A DNA stretch of 64,000 bases from contig JACJXT010000012.1 in the NCBI GenBank assembly GCA_020636535.1, positions 248,001 through 312,000 of the forward strand. The letters are read 5' to 3'. The notes beneath the pieces were generated by a model, which was not told the DNA's origin, did no database searches, and worked only from the letters and a program-made list of their open reading frames with translations. The translations under genes were made by a program, and so were the position numbers. Position 1 is the first letter of the stretch; each line of letters starts with the position of its first letter. The stretch is from Chitinophagales bacterium. GTDB taxonomy: Bacteria; Bacteroidota; Bacteroidia; Chitinophagales; JADIYW01. Positions 53,881 to 61,752 of this stretch are shown in pieces.

Positions 53881-54696
53881 ATGAAAAGATATTTAATAGC
53901 AATTCTATTATGTTGTAGTGTAGCAACACTTCACGCTCAAGCAATTACTACAACCAACGGAACAGACAAATATATAGAAGTGAAAGTAAGCGATACCATG
54001 ATGGTAGAAGCAGACCAAGTAACGCTTATTGTTTCTATTGAAGAAGAAAAAGAAAGTTGGGATGATTGGGATTGGGATGATGAAGAAGAAACTGACGATT
54101 TAGAATGGAATGACAAAGACAAAAAAGCTAAAGGAACAGGAACAGTTGTTGATGCTACTAGCGAAGAAGTTGAACCAGAAAATAGTTTTAGTGAAAATCA
54201 AAAAGCAGTAGAAGCCATTTTAAATAAATACAAACTAACTTACAAGTTTACACCTAAAAACAATAGCTCAAATCCATTTGCAAAAGATTTTTCATTATAT
54301 GAAAACAGTTATAAAGTAACCATTGGTAATATTTCAAATTTAGAGAAAATAAAAACAGAACTAAACGCAATAGACAATGTTAAAACTGCCGTTACAGAAA
54401 CAATTGTAAAAGACAAATACGCCTACGAATTAAAATTAATTGACAAATTAATGAAAAAAGCAAATACCGAAGCCAACACTATTGCTACAGCTATGCAAGT
54501 AAAACTAGGAAAACCATTAAATGTTTCTAATCAATCTTGGGAAGACTTATATTCCAATATGTTAAACAACAAAGAAAGCATGGGTGGTTTTGGTGCTATT
54601 TTTTCTATGATGGGAGAAATGTTTAAAGAAAATTCAGAAAATCCAACTAAAGTTACCATATCAAAATCTCTTATTGTAAGATATGCTTTTGAATAG
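53881..54696 (+). CDS. exported SIMPL-like (DUF541) protein with acidic insert
   Basis: The 271-residue protein has a signal peptide (MKRYLIAILLCCSVATLHAQ) and a fold reminiscent of SIMPL/DUF541 proteins, with a VTLIVSIEEE strand, KAVEAILNKYKL helix and later KTAVTETIVKDKYAYELKLIDKLMKKANTEA (last part near 170-200). An unusual very acidic, Trp-rich segment, WDDWDWDDEEETDD, lies between the first strand and the helix. SIMPL function is unknown. The ATG at 53881 gives a proper signal peptide; the frame is open ten codons further upstream into the previous gene. A TATTTTTA box lies just before it. Confidence 0.65.
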   Translation: MKRYLIAILLCCSVATLHAQAITTTNGTDKYIEVKVSDTMMVEADQVTLIVSIEEEKESWDDWDWDDEEETDDLEWNDKDKKAKGTGTVVDATSEEVEPENSFSENQKAVEAILNKYKLTYKFTPKNNSSNPFAKDFSLYENSYKVTIGNISNLEKIKTELNAIDNVKTAVTETIVKDKYAYELKLIDKLMKKANTEANTIATAMQVKLGKPLNVSNQSWEDLYSNMLNNKESMGGFGAIFSMMGEMFKENSENPTKVTISKSLIVRYAFE

Positions 54697-54904
54697 TTTT
54701 TAATTTATTGTAAAAGACTAACTAAGAAGTACAGACCAATGCAGTTTATCGTAGAAGCATTTTCAGCAATAGATGTAAAATATCTCGGAATTGCATTGCG
54801 AGGAACGAGCAATAGGCATGAAGAGATAAATTTATCATCGTTTTGCTTAACTAAAATAAAAATAGAACAGAAGCAAAATTGCCTTAAATGCTTCTTGACT
54901 CTTG

Positions 54905-54954
54905 CCTGCTGGCAAGCAGGTTTTAGTTACCTTTTGTATCAAGACAAAAGGTAA
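54905..54954. repeat. two hairpins in the gap before the reductase
   Basis: The first has arms CCTGCT and AGCAGG with a GGCA loop (54905-54920). The second has 11-bp arms TTACCTTTTGT and ACAAAAGGTAA with a six-base loop (54927-54954). The 640-base gap 54697-55336 also holds the palindrome at 55011-55110 and the hairpin at 55297; no credible gene is seen in it. Confidence 0.7.
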
Positions 54955-55010
54955 AAGAAAATACTTCAACAAAAACCATTTATAAAGTACGCAGACAAAT
55001 AATACCTGTT

Positions 55011-55110
55011 TTTCCGAACTTGCCTGTCTCTACCTGTCGGTAGACATGGTACCGAACAGGTAGATTTCGGAATCTGTTTTTAGAAGATTCTGAAATAAAT
55101 TCAGAATGAG
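55011..55110 (+). repeat. dispersed palindrome pair (TTCCGAA and TTCTGAA), copy 3, with nested insert
   Basis: It starts TTTTTCCGAACT and resumes with TTTCGGAATCTGTT after an inserted palindromic stretch of about 44 bases (containing CTACCTGTCGGTAG and ACCGAACAGGTAG). The second hairpin, GATTCTGAAATAAA then TTCAGAATGA, is intact here. Confidence 0.75.
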
Positions 55111-55296
55111 CTATATATCATTTTGGTCTAATTCCTATAAAAAATAACCAAACGCTTTCAAATTAAAAAAACATTAAGTGCTTTTATAATTTAAGAAACT
55201 GTGCTATTTTAGTATTGTTGAAAAAGAATCAAAATAAATGTTGTTGTTGCCTTACTAATTAAACTTAGTCAGGAAATACTATATTTAAAAATATAT

Positions 55297-55323
55297 ACCT
55301 GTCTTAAACGACAGGTTTTTTTA
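55297..55323 (+). terminator. terminator-like hairpin in front of the reductase gene
   Basis: Perfect 7-bp arms ACCTGTC and GACAGGT around TTAAAC are followed by seven Ts. It ends only 13 bases before the ATG at 55337, so if the gene's promoter lies further upstream this is a premature terminator (attenuator). Confidence 0.75.
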
Positions 55324-55336
55324 TAAAAAATAAATT

Positions 55337-57463
55337 ATGAGTGATATTACGCTAACAAAAAACATTTCTCCAGAAGCAGCCAAAGACATCTTTGAATTGC
55401 AACAAAAAATAAATGGTTTTATTAATGGAGAAATTCCAGAAGATAAATTCAAACACTTTCGTTTAACTAGAGGTGTTTATGGTCAACGACAATTAGGCGT
55501 TCAAATGTTTCGTATTAAAATTCCTATGGGAAGAATTAATCCAGCACAACTCATAAAAATTGCAGAACTCGCTGAAAAATACGGAAATGCCAACTTGCAT
55601 CTTACTACAAGACAAGACATTCAGTTACACTATGTAAAAGTAACAGACGCTCCAGCTGTTTGGGTTGGATTAGAAGATGTTGGACTCACTGGTCGTGAAG
55701 CTTGTGGCAACACGGTTAGAAATATTACAGCTTCAGCAACTGCTGGTGTAGATAAAGATGAACCTTTTGATGTTTCTCCAGCTACTTACGAAATTTATAA
55801 ATACTTACTACGAAATCCTATCAATCAAGATATGGGAAGAAAAATTAAAATTGCTTTTTCTTCTTCCGAGAGCGATTCTGCTTTTGCTTATATTCATGAT
55901 TTTGGAATGATTCCTAAAATTGTTGATGGCAAAAGAGGATTTAAAGTGGTAGTTGGTGGTGGATTAGGTGCTCAGGCAATTACTGCTGTAACAGCTTACG
56001 AATTTTTACCAGAAGAAAAATTATTTCCATTTATAGAAGCTGGTCTTAGAGTATTTGATAGATATGGTGAACGACAAAGACGACATAAAGCAAGAATGAA
56101 ATTTTTGTTGAAAGACTTAGGTTTAGAGCAATGGATGAAATTGGTAGAAGAAGAAATGATTGCTACAAAAGTAAAGTCATTTCCTATTAATTGGAATGCC
56201 ATTCCAGAACCACAACCTGCTTTAGAAAGTGCCATTCCAAATTATACTATTGATGACGAACAAGCATATCAAGATTGGTTAAAAACAAATACATTTGAAC
56301 AAAAACAAGCTGGTTTTTATGGCGTATTTTTAAAAGTTACCAATGGCGATATTAAACCAGACCAAGCAAGAACAATTGCTGAGTTAGTAAACGAGTTTGC
56401 TTCGCAAGATATGCGTATTACCATGAACCAAAACTTGCTTATAAAGTTTGTTCGCAAAGAAGCATTACCTTATGTATATAGTATTTTGAAATCATTAGGT
56501 TTTGCAAATGTTGGCTATGGTACTATTGCAGACATTACCACTTGTCCAGGAACAGATACTTGTAACTTAGGTGTTACCAATAGTATGACTTTAGCTAGAA
56601 TTTTAGAAAAACAAATTCAAGAAGAATATTACGATTTAATATTCGATAAAGCCATACATATAAAAATGAGTGGTTGTATGAATGCTTGTGGTCAACACAT
56701 GTCTGCTAATATTGGCTTACACGGAAGTTCTATTAGAGTAGGCGATAAAGTAGCTCCAGCAATGCAAATTTGTTTAGGTGGTGGTGTTGATATAAATGGC
56801 GTAGGAACTGTAGCCGATAAAGTAGTAAAGTTACCTACGAAAAAAATGCCAGAAGCACTACGCACTATTTTAAACGATTACGAAGATAATGCTACAGAAA
56901 ACGAATACTTTAACGATTACTATCAACGACAAGGCAAAAAGTATTTCTATTCATTATTAAAACCAATTGCAGATACTGAGTTATTTGTAGATGATGATTT
57001 CTTTGATTACGGACACGATGAATTATTTACGCCAGAAGTTGGCGTAGGTGAATGTGCTGGTGTTGCTTATGATATGATAAGTATTATTATAAACGATGCA
57101 TGCATTAAACAGAAAGAAGCTAAAGAAGCATTGAGTAAAGATTTATATGCAGAAGCTATATATTATGCTTACACAGGTTTTGTAATTAGTGCCAAAGCTG
57201 TTTTGTTAAGTCATGATGTAGAATGTAATACACAAATTAAAATACTACAAGATTTTGATACACATATCATCAACGAAAACAGATTATCTATAGATGGCAA
57301 TAGCTTTGAACAAATGGTATTAGCCATTAATCAAAATGAACCAAGCGAAGCTTTTGCAAAACAATATGTAGCACAGTTTAAGCAATTTTTAGAACAAGTG
57401 GTAACCTATAGAAATCAGTTTATAGAAGACAAACCAGTATTAGAAAGCAATTATAAAGCATAG
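55337..57463 (+). CDS. siroheme sulfite/nitrite reductase with C-terminal HEPN-like domain
   Basis: The 708-residue protein is a siroheme [4Fe-4S] reductase that reduces sulfite to sulfide or nitrite to ammonia. Two ferredoxin-like/heme repeats are present (GVYGQRQLGVQMFRIKIPMG and HLTTRQDIQLHYV, then GFYGVFLKV and MRITMNQNLLIKFV). The cluster ligands are Cys-403, Cys-409 (TCPGTDTCN), Cys-447 and Cys-451 (GCMNACG). Residues about 590-700 add a helical HEPN-like domain (DLYAEAIYYAYTGFVISAKAVLL) absent from classical reductases. Sulfite or nitrite cannot be decided from sequence alone. cobA at 43 kb can supply the siroheme precursor. A terminator-like hairpin precedes the start. Confidence 0.88.
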   Translation: MSDITLTKNISPEAAKDIFELQQKINGFINGEIPEDKFKHFRLTRGVYGQRQLGVQMFRIKIPMGRINPAQLIKIAELAEKYGNANLHLTTRQDIQLHYVKVTDAPAVWVGLEDVGLTGREACGNTVRNITASATAGVDKDEPFDVSPATYEIYKYLLRNPINQDMGRKIKIAFSSSESDSAFAYIHDFGMIPKIVDGKRGFKVVVGGGLGAQAITAVTAYEFLPEEKLFPFIEAGLRVFDRYGERQRRHKARMKFLLKDLGLEQWMKLVEEEMIATKVKSFPINWNAIPEPQPALESAIPNYTIDDEQAYQDWLKTNTFEQKQAGFYGVFLKVTNGDIKPDQARTIAELVNEFASQDMRITMNQNLLIKFVRKEALPYVYSILKSLGFANVGYGTIADITTCPGTDTCNLGVTNSMTLARILEKQIQEEYYDLIFDKAIHIKMSGCMNACGQHMSANIGLHGSSIRVGDKVAPAMQICLGGGVDINGVGTVADKVVKLPTKKMPEALRTILNDYEDNATENEYFNDYYQRQGKKYFYSLLKPIADTELFVDDDFFDYGHDELFTPEVGVGECAGVAYDMISIIINDACIKQKEAKEALSKDLYAEAIYYAYTGFVISAKAVLLSHDVECNTQIKILQDFDTHIINENRLSIDGNSFEQMVLAINQNEPSEAFAKQYVAQFKQFLEQVVTYRNQFIEDKPVLESNYKA

Positions 57464-57481
57464 CTTAAAAACCATTGTGTA

Positions 57482-57501
57482 GTCGAGAGGAAACTCTCGA
57501 C
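57482..57501 (+). repeat. 8-bp hairpin capped by GAAA (1 of 3)
   Basis: Arms GTCGAGAG and CTCTCGAC pair perfectly around GAAA, a GNRA tetraloop. It starts 19 bases after the reductase stop. Confidence 0.8.
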
Positions 57502-57528
57502 AATATCAGAAAAAGATAAATTCTTTGG

Positions 57529-57554
57529 GCAGTAGTAAGGAAACTTTCCACTGC
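57529..57554 (+). repeat. hairpin capped by GAAA (2 of 3)
   Basis: Arms GCAGTAGTAAG and CTTTCCACTGC pair at nine of eleven positions around GAAA. The outer GCAGT and ACTGC resemble the hairpin at 6007-6032. Confidence 0.65.
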
Positions 57555-57563
57555 ACGAAAAAT

Positions 57564-57652
57564 ATAGCTAAATCAACATAAAGCGTCATTCCTTCGAAAG
57601 AAGGAATCTATGACCTCTCTCATTATACTTCGATGACAGTTTTTTATATTGT
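57564..57652 (+). repeat. 89-bp dispersed repeat, direct copy, with GAAA hairpin (3 of 3)
   Basis: It matches the reverse complement of 37744-37832. The hairpin at 57588-57607 has perfect arms ATTCCTTC and GAAGGAAT around GAAA. Together with the two hairpins before it, it fills the gap between the reductase and the convergent lipoprotein gene. Confidence 0.85.
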
Positions 57653-57677
57653 AATATATTATTAATATTTATATATA

Positions 57678-58535
57678 TTAATAGCTCAATTCATATATTT
57701 TATCTACATCAAAAACATAGGTGAAGTTGTTATATTTTTTAGCAGTTACTTTATTTACTTTTCCTTCATTATTTCTTTCATAGCTATATTGAAAATAACT
57801 TTCTTTTTGCTTGATTAAATCTTTGTTTTTATAACCAACAGTTAAACCACAAAGTTGTGCAATATAACTTAAAGAAATATCGTCATTGTATTCCATTGGA
57901 TACTGAAAAAATAAATCGCTCTGTAAAAAATTCTGACAAGGAATGAATACATCGTCATAAGCATTGTTTAAAAAGTAAGTGTTATTCATTGTTCCATTAC
58001 AATAAGTAGTAACAAAAATGATTGAATAATAACAATACATATATTTTGTAAGATTGTTATTGTTATAAGTAAAATCATATGCTTTGTTATTACTTTGAAA
58101 CAAAGCACCAACACCATTACCATTAATAGAGTCTACTAGATTATTATTATCGTAAACAAAATTAATTTTCTCTTCCGTTCTTACAGAATCAATCCAAATA
58201 CCATTTATTAAAGTATCTTTTTGATAAACAGCATTGACCGATTTTAAATAATTGCCTTGCTTGATAAAATAAAAATTGACATCAAAACCATCGAAAGAAG
58301 AATTTGTTTGTACAAAAATAGTATCTAAATGATACGACAATGAAACCCAATCTTGATTATTTCTTTGTATAGACTGCAACTGTCCTGATGAAAAATTAAA
58401 CGCATAACGATTTAATACATTACCCAAAGAGTCTTTCACCACAATAGATTTGATAACTGTAGTGGTATTACTATCTTCTTTCTTACAAGCAACAACTAAA
58501 GCAAAAGCCAACAGCATAAAATAAAACAACCGCAT
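57678..58535 (-). CDS. lipoprotein of unknown function
   Basis: The 285-residue protein has a lipoprotein signal with lipobox LVVAC followed by KKEDS, the usual Bacteroidota start for surface-directed lipoproteins. The mature part is beta-rich, with repeated Tyr/Asn-rich strands (NFSSGQLQSIQRNNQDW, FVYDNNNLVDSINGNG, FTYNNNNLTKYMYCY) recalling the DUF4595/YD-like repeats of phylum lipoproteins. Function is unknown. It is convergent with the reductase gene and divergent from the transketolase gene. Confidence 0.75.
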   Translation of the reverse strand: MRLFYFMLLAFALVVACKKEDSNTTTVIKSIVVKDSLGNVLNRYAFNFSSGQLQSIQRNNQDWVSLSYHLDTIFVQTNSSFDGFDVNFYFIKQGNYLKSVNAVYQKDTLINGIWIDSVRTEEKINFVYDNNNLVDSINGNGVGALFQSNNKAYDFTYNNNNLTKYMYCYYSIIFVTTYCNGTMNNTYFLNNAYDDVFIPCQNFLQSDLFFQYPMEYNDDISLSYIAQLCGLTVGYKNKDLIKQKESYFQYSYERNNEGKVNKVTAKKYNNFTYVFDVDKIYELSY

Positions 58536-58668
58536 AAAATATATTTACTATTTTAAATGTACGGAAAAAATTAAACCTTATACAATTTTTTAATGAAACA
58601 CATAAAATCACGATTGTTTAAAATTAAATATTGGCTTTTTTTGTAATTTTAGCTGCACAACAAAGAAA

Positions 58669-59631
58669 ATGACACTATCTAACATTACATACACAGCAAA
58701 AAAAGATACCAGAAGTGGTTTTGGTGATGGCATTCACGAAGCAGGAAAAAACAATCCGAATGTAGTGGCACTTTGTGCCGACTTAATTGGTTCGCTTAAA
58801 CTGCAAAACTTCATCAAAGATTTTCCAGATCGTTTTATTCAAACAGGAATTGCAGAAGCCAATATGATTGGCATTGCTGCTGGTTTAACTATTGGTGGAA
58901 AAATTCCTGTAGCTACTACTTTTGCTAATTTTGGTACTGGCAGAGTGTACGACCAAATTCGTCAGTCGGTGGCGTACTCTGATAAAAATGTAAAGATTTG
59001 TTGCTCACATGCTGGTTTAACACTTGGCGAAGATGGTGCTACGCATCAAATTTTAGAAGATATTGGTTTGATGAAAATGCTACCACACATGACTGTTGTT
59101 GTTCCTGCAGATTACAATCAAACGAAATTGGCGACACAAGCAATTATAGAAAGAAACGGACCAACTTACTTGCGTTTCGGCAGACCTGTTTGGCCAATTT
59201 TTACACCAGAAAACGATAAAGATTTTCAAATTGGTAAAGCTCAGTTTTTAAGTAAAGGCACTGATGTTACTATTATTGCTTGTGGACATATGGTGTGGCA
59301 AGCTGTAGAAGCTGGTAAAGTGCTAGAAGCAAAAGGCATTTCTGTAGAGTTGATTAATATGCATACCATTAAACCTTTAGATGTTGATGCTATTTTGCAG
59401 TCGGTTAAAAAAACGAACTGTGTAGTTACTTGCGAAGAACATCAAAAGTTTGGTGGTTTAGGCGAAAGCGTAGCAGCAGTATTATCAGAAAATTATTTAG
59501 CACCACAAGAATTTGTTGCTGTAAACGATTCGTTTGGCGAAAGTGGAACACCAGACCAACTTTTGGAAAAATATGGTTTAATGCCAAGTGATATTGTTAA
59601 AGCTGCTGAAAAAGTTATTAGTAGAAAATAA
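58669..59631 (+). CDS. transketolase C-terminal subunit
   Basis: The 320-residue protein equals the second half of transketolase: the pyrimidine-binding domain (ADLIGSLKLQNFIKDFP, TGIAEANMIGIAAGLTIGG with the catalytic Glu, HAGLTLGEDGATHQ) and the C-terminal domain (VTIIACGHMVWQAVEAG, VTCEEHQKFGGLG). Transketolase moves two-carbon units in the pentose phosphate pathway and needs thiamine diphosphate, whose diphosphate-binding half is absent here. It must be encoded elsewhere; the flanking genes do not carry it. Split transketolases are known in Bacteroidota and archaea. Confidence 0.9.
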   Translation: MTLSNITYTAKKDTRSGFGDGIHEAGKNNPNVVALCADLIGSLKLQNFIKDFPDRFIQTGIAEANMIGIAAGLTIGGKIPVATTFANFGTGRVYDQIRQSVAYSDKNVKICCSHAGLTLGEDGATHQILEDIGLMKMLPHMTVVVPADYNQTKLATQAIIERNGPTYLRFGRPVWPIFTPENDKDFQIGKAQFLSKGTDVTIIACGHMVWQAVEAGKVLEAKGISVELINMHTIKPLDVDAILQSVKKTNCVVTCEEHQKFGGLGESVAAVLSENYLAPQEFVAVNDSFGESGTPDQLLEKYGLMPSDIVKAAEKVISRK

Positions 59632-59777
59632 TTCTTTAAATTATTATGGACGAATGAGAAAAGTAAAGTTTATCTGTCCGATATGGTGCTTTTTTATTTG
59701 TCCTTACTAAACCAGCCTGCGGTTGGCAGGTTTCTTGAAGGTCGTTAGTCTTATTATATCTAAAAAAAGAACTAAAA

Positions 59778-60302
59778 CTAGTCTTTTCTTAAAGTGGCAT
59801 ATAGTTTAATGCCTAACATCAATAAAATAGACAATACAACAACACCAATTAAACCAAACAGCCAACTTAAATTTGTTTTTACTACTACCAAGAAAACAAT
59901 ACTAAATAAAAAGAGTGTAGAAATTTCGTTGATGATTCGTAGTTGCTTAGAATTATATTTGAATTGATATTTTTGCTGTTGTTTATATATGTTATGACAA
60001 AATAAATGATAAACATATAATCCTAGAACGAAACACAACTTTATAATTAACCATGTAGGAAAACTACCGTAAAGATGCAGAATAGTTAAACCAAGTATTA
60101 GAGTAATAATTGCAGATGGTGTAGTAATAATATTCCACAAGCGTTGTTGCATGAGCAAGTTTTGTTTTAGTAAAATACTACGGTCTGGTTCTGGTTTTTC
60201 GTTTGCTTCGGCTGAATAAATAAATAATCTTGGCATATAAAACAAACCTGCAAACCAAGTAACTACAAAAATAATATGCAATGCTTTAATGTATAAAAAC
60301 AT
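59778..60302 (-). CDS. hemJ: HemJ-like protoporphyrinogen oxidase (CopD/UPF0093 family)
   Basis: The 174-residue protein has four or five membrane segments and the HemJ opening ALHIIFVVTWFAGLFYMPRLF, with the conserved His and Arg, followed by RLWNIITTPSAIITLILG. HemJ oxidises protoporphyrinogen IX to protoporphyrin IX for heme. The family is wide and some members (CopD-like) serve copper, so the heme role is likely but not certain. It lies one base after gcvT on the same strand. No other heme genes are near. Confidence 0.82.
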   Translation of the reverse strand: MFLYIKALHIIFVVTWFAGLFYMPRLFIYSAEANEKPEPDRSILLKQNLLMQQRLWNIITTPSAIITLILGLTILHLYGSFPTWLIIKLCFVLGLYVYHLFCHNIYKQQQKYQFKYNSKQLRIINEISTLFLFSIVFLVVVKTNLSWLFGLIGVVVLSILLMLGIKLYATLRKD

Positions 60303-60303
60303 A

Positions 60304-61380
60304 TTATAAAAATGGTAATTTTACAATTTCTGCTTTTAGGTTTTTGTTTCTAACGGCAATATAAATTTCATTTCCAACTTTGGCAAAATCAGTATCAACA
60401 TATCCTAAGCCAATACCATAATTTAAACTCGGCGATTGCGAACCACTGGTTACTCTACCTATACTATTTCCACTAGCATCAACAACCGTATAATCATGCC
60501 TTGGAATGCCTTTGTCTATCATTTTAAAACCGACTAATTTCTGTTTGGCACCATTGGTTTTAACATCAGCAATCATCTCTTTTCCTACAAAATCTTTATT
60601 GAATTTAGTTACCCAAGACAATCCAGCGGCAATTGGCGAAGTGCTGTCGTCAATATCATTACCATATAAACAAAATCCTTTCTCTAAACGCAGCGTATCT
60701 CTTGCTCCAAGACCAATTGCTTGCAGGCCAAAAGGTTTTCCTGCTGCTATAATTTTATCCCAAATAGTAGTAGCATGGTCGGCATTAAAGTACAATTCAA
60801 AACCTCCAGCACCAGTGTAACCAGTAGCAGAAATAATTACATTGTCTACACCAGCGAATTTTCCACGAATAAATCTATAATAAGGAATTGCTTTTAAATC
60901 GACATCGGTTAATGATTGCAAAGCATCTGCCGCTTTTGGTCCTTGAATTGCCAACAAAGCTGTTTTGTCTGAAATGTTGTGCATTTCTACATCGTAGCTA
61001 TTGTGTTGTTGAAACCAGTTCCAATCTTTGTCAATATTACCTGCGTTGACTACACACATATAATTGTCATCGTCTAAATGATAGACCAATAAATCGTCGA
61101 TAATTCCACCATCTTCATTAGGCAAGTAAGCATATTGTGCTTGATTTCTTTCGAGTTTGCTTACATCATTAGAAACGATAGATTGTAAAAAAGCCAAAGC
61201 ATTTGCTCCTTTAATAATGAACTCGCCCATATGCGATACATCGAACATACCAACAGCATTTCGTACACAATGATGTTCTTCTATAATGCTTGTATATTGA
61301 ATTGGCATATTGTAACCAGCAAAGCTTGCCATTTTAGCACCTAATTCGATATGCTTTTGAGTAAGTGGCGTATTTTTCAT
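60304..61380 (-). CDS. gcvT: glycine cleavage system aminomethyltransferase (T protein)
   Basis: The enzyme transfers the methylene group from the aminomethylated H protein to tetrahydrofolate and releases ammonia. The 358-residue protein has MASFAGYNMPIQYTS, MFDVSHMGEF, the ATGYTGAGGFELYF block and GLGARDTLRLEKGFCLYG, all typical of GcvT. Length is normal. The other gcv genes (P and H) are not in the window. hemJ follows almost directly, so the two are probably co-transcribed without a known functional link. Confidence 0.94.
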   Translation of the reverse strand: MKNTPLTQKHIELGAKMASFAGYNMPIQYTSIIEEHHCVRNAVGMFDVSHMGEFIIKGANALAFLQSIVSNDVSKLERNQAQYAYLPNEDGGIIDDLLVYHLDDDNYMCVVNAGNIDKDWNWFQQHNSYDVEMHNISDKTALLAIQGPKAADALQSLTDVDLKAIPYYRFIRGKFAGVDNVIISATGYTGAGGFELYFNADHATTIWDKIIAAGKPFGLQAIGLGARDTLRLEKGFCLYGNDIDDSTSPIAAGLSWVTKFNKDFVGKEMIADVKTNGAKQKLVGFKMIDKGIPRHDYTVVDASGNSIGRVTSGSQSPSLNYGIGLGYVDTDFAKVGNEIYIAVRNKNLKAEIVKLPFL

Positions 61381-61752
61381 GGTGAAAAGATAAGAAGAAT
61401 TTGGAAAATGAAGTGTCTTTATCTTTTATGCTTCTCTTGAAAAAGTAGATAAGTCTTTTTTATATAAGCGGTGCGAATTAACTAAAGTCGAATTAAATCT
61501 ATTGAAAAAACCTGTAATAGGAAGCAAGAATTAGAAAACATGCTATAGATTAATTTTTATTTTCTTGACAAACCTATTTTTATGTTACATGATAAAATAC
61601 TGATAATCATACTGATAATATTTCTAATAAAATAATACAACAATAAAATAGCTTTTTTAATATGACAATTGGCAAAATTTGTACTAAATATAACGGTTGC
61701 TATATTTTATTTTGTGGTGTATAAAAATAAACATCTATTATATAAAATAATA
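61381..61752. other. A/T-rich gap between divergent genes, nothing recognised
   Basis: This stretch separates gcvT (minus) from the GT2 gene (plus). It must hold promoters for both, but I see no clear TAnnTTTG box, hairpin, RNA gene or repeat. A frame open from 61669 into the GT2 gene does not look coding before the ATG at 61753. Confidence 0.6.

Noticed and set aside
54739..54954. 71-codon open frame in the gap before the reductase
   Set aside because: It runs through two strong hairpins and ends in repeat-like sequence; the protein has no family look and there is no promoter or upstream gene to couple to.
55200..55336. SAM or other known riboswitch in the leader of the reductase
   Set aside because: The conserved core words of the SAM classes I know are not there; only a terminator-like hairpin is visible.
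59712..59735. Terminator after the transketolase gene (CCTGC ... GCAGG)
   Set aside because: The stem is only five bases and is followed by TTTCTTG, not a real T-run; it may be another of the CCTGC-type palindromes.
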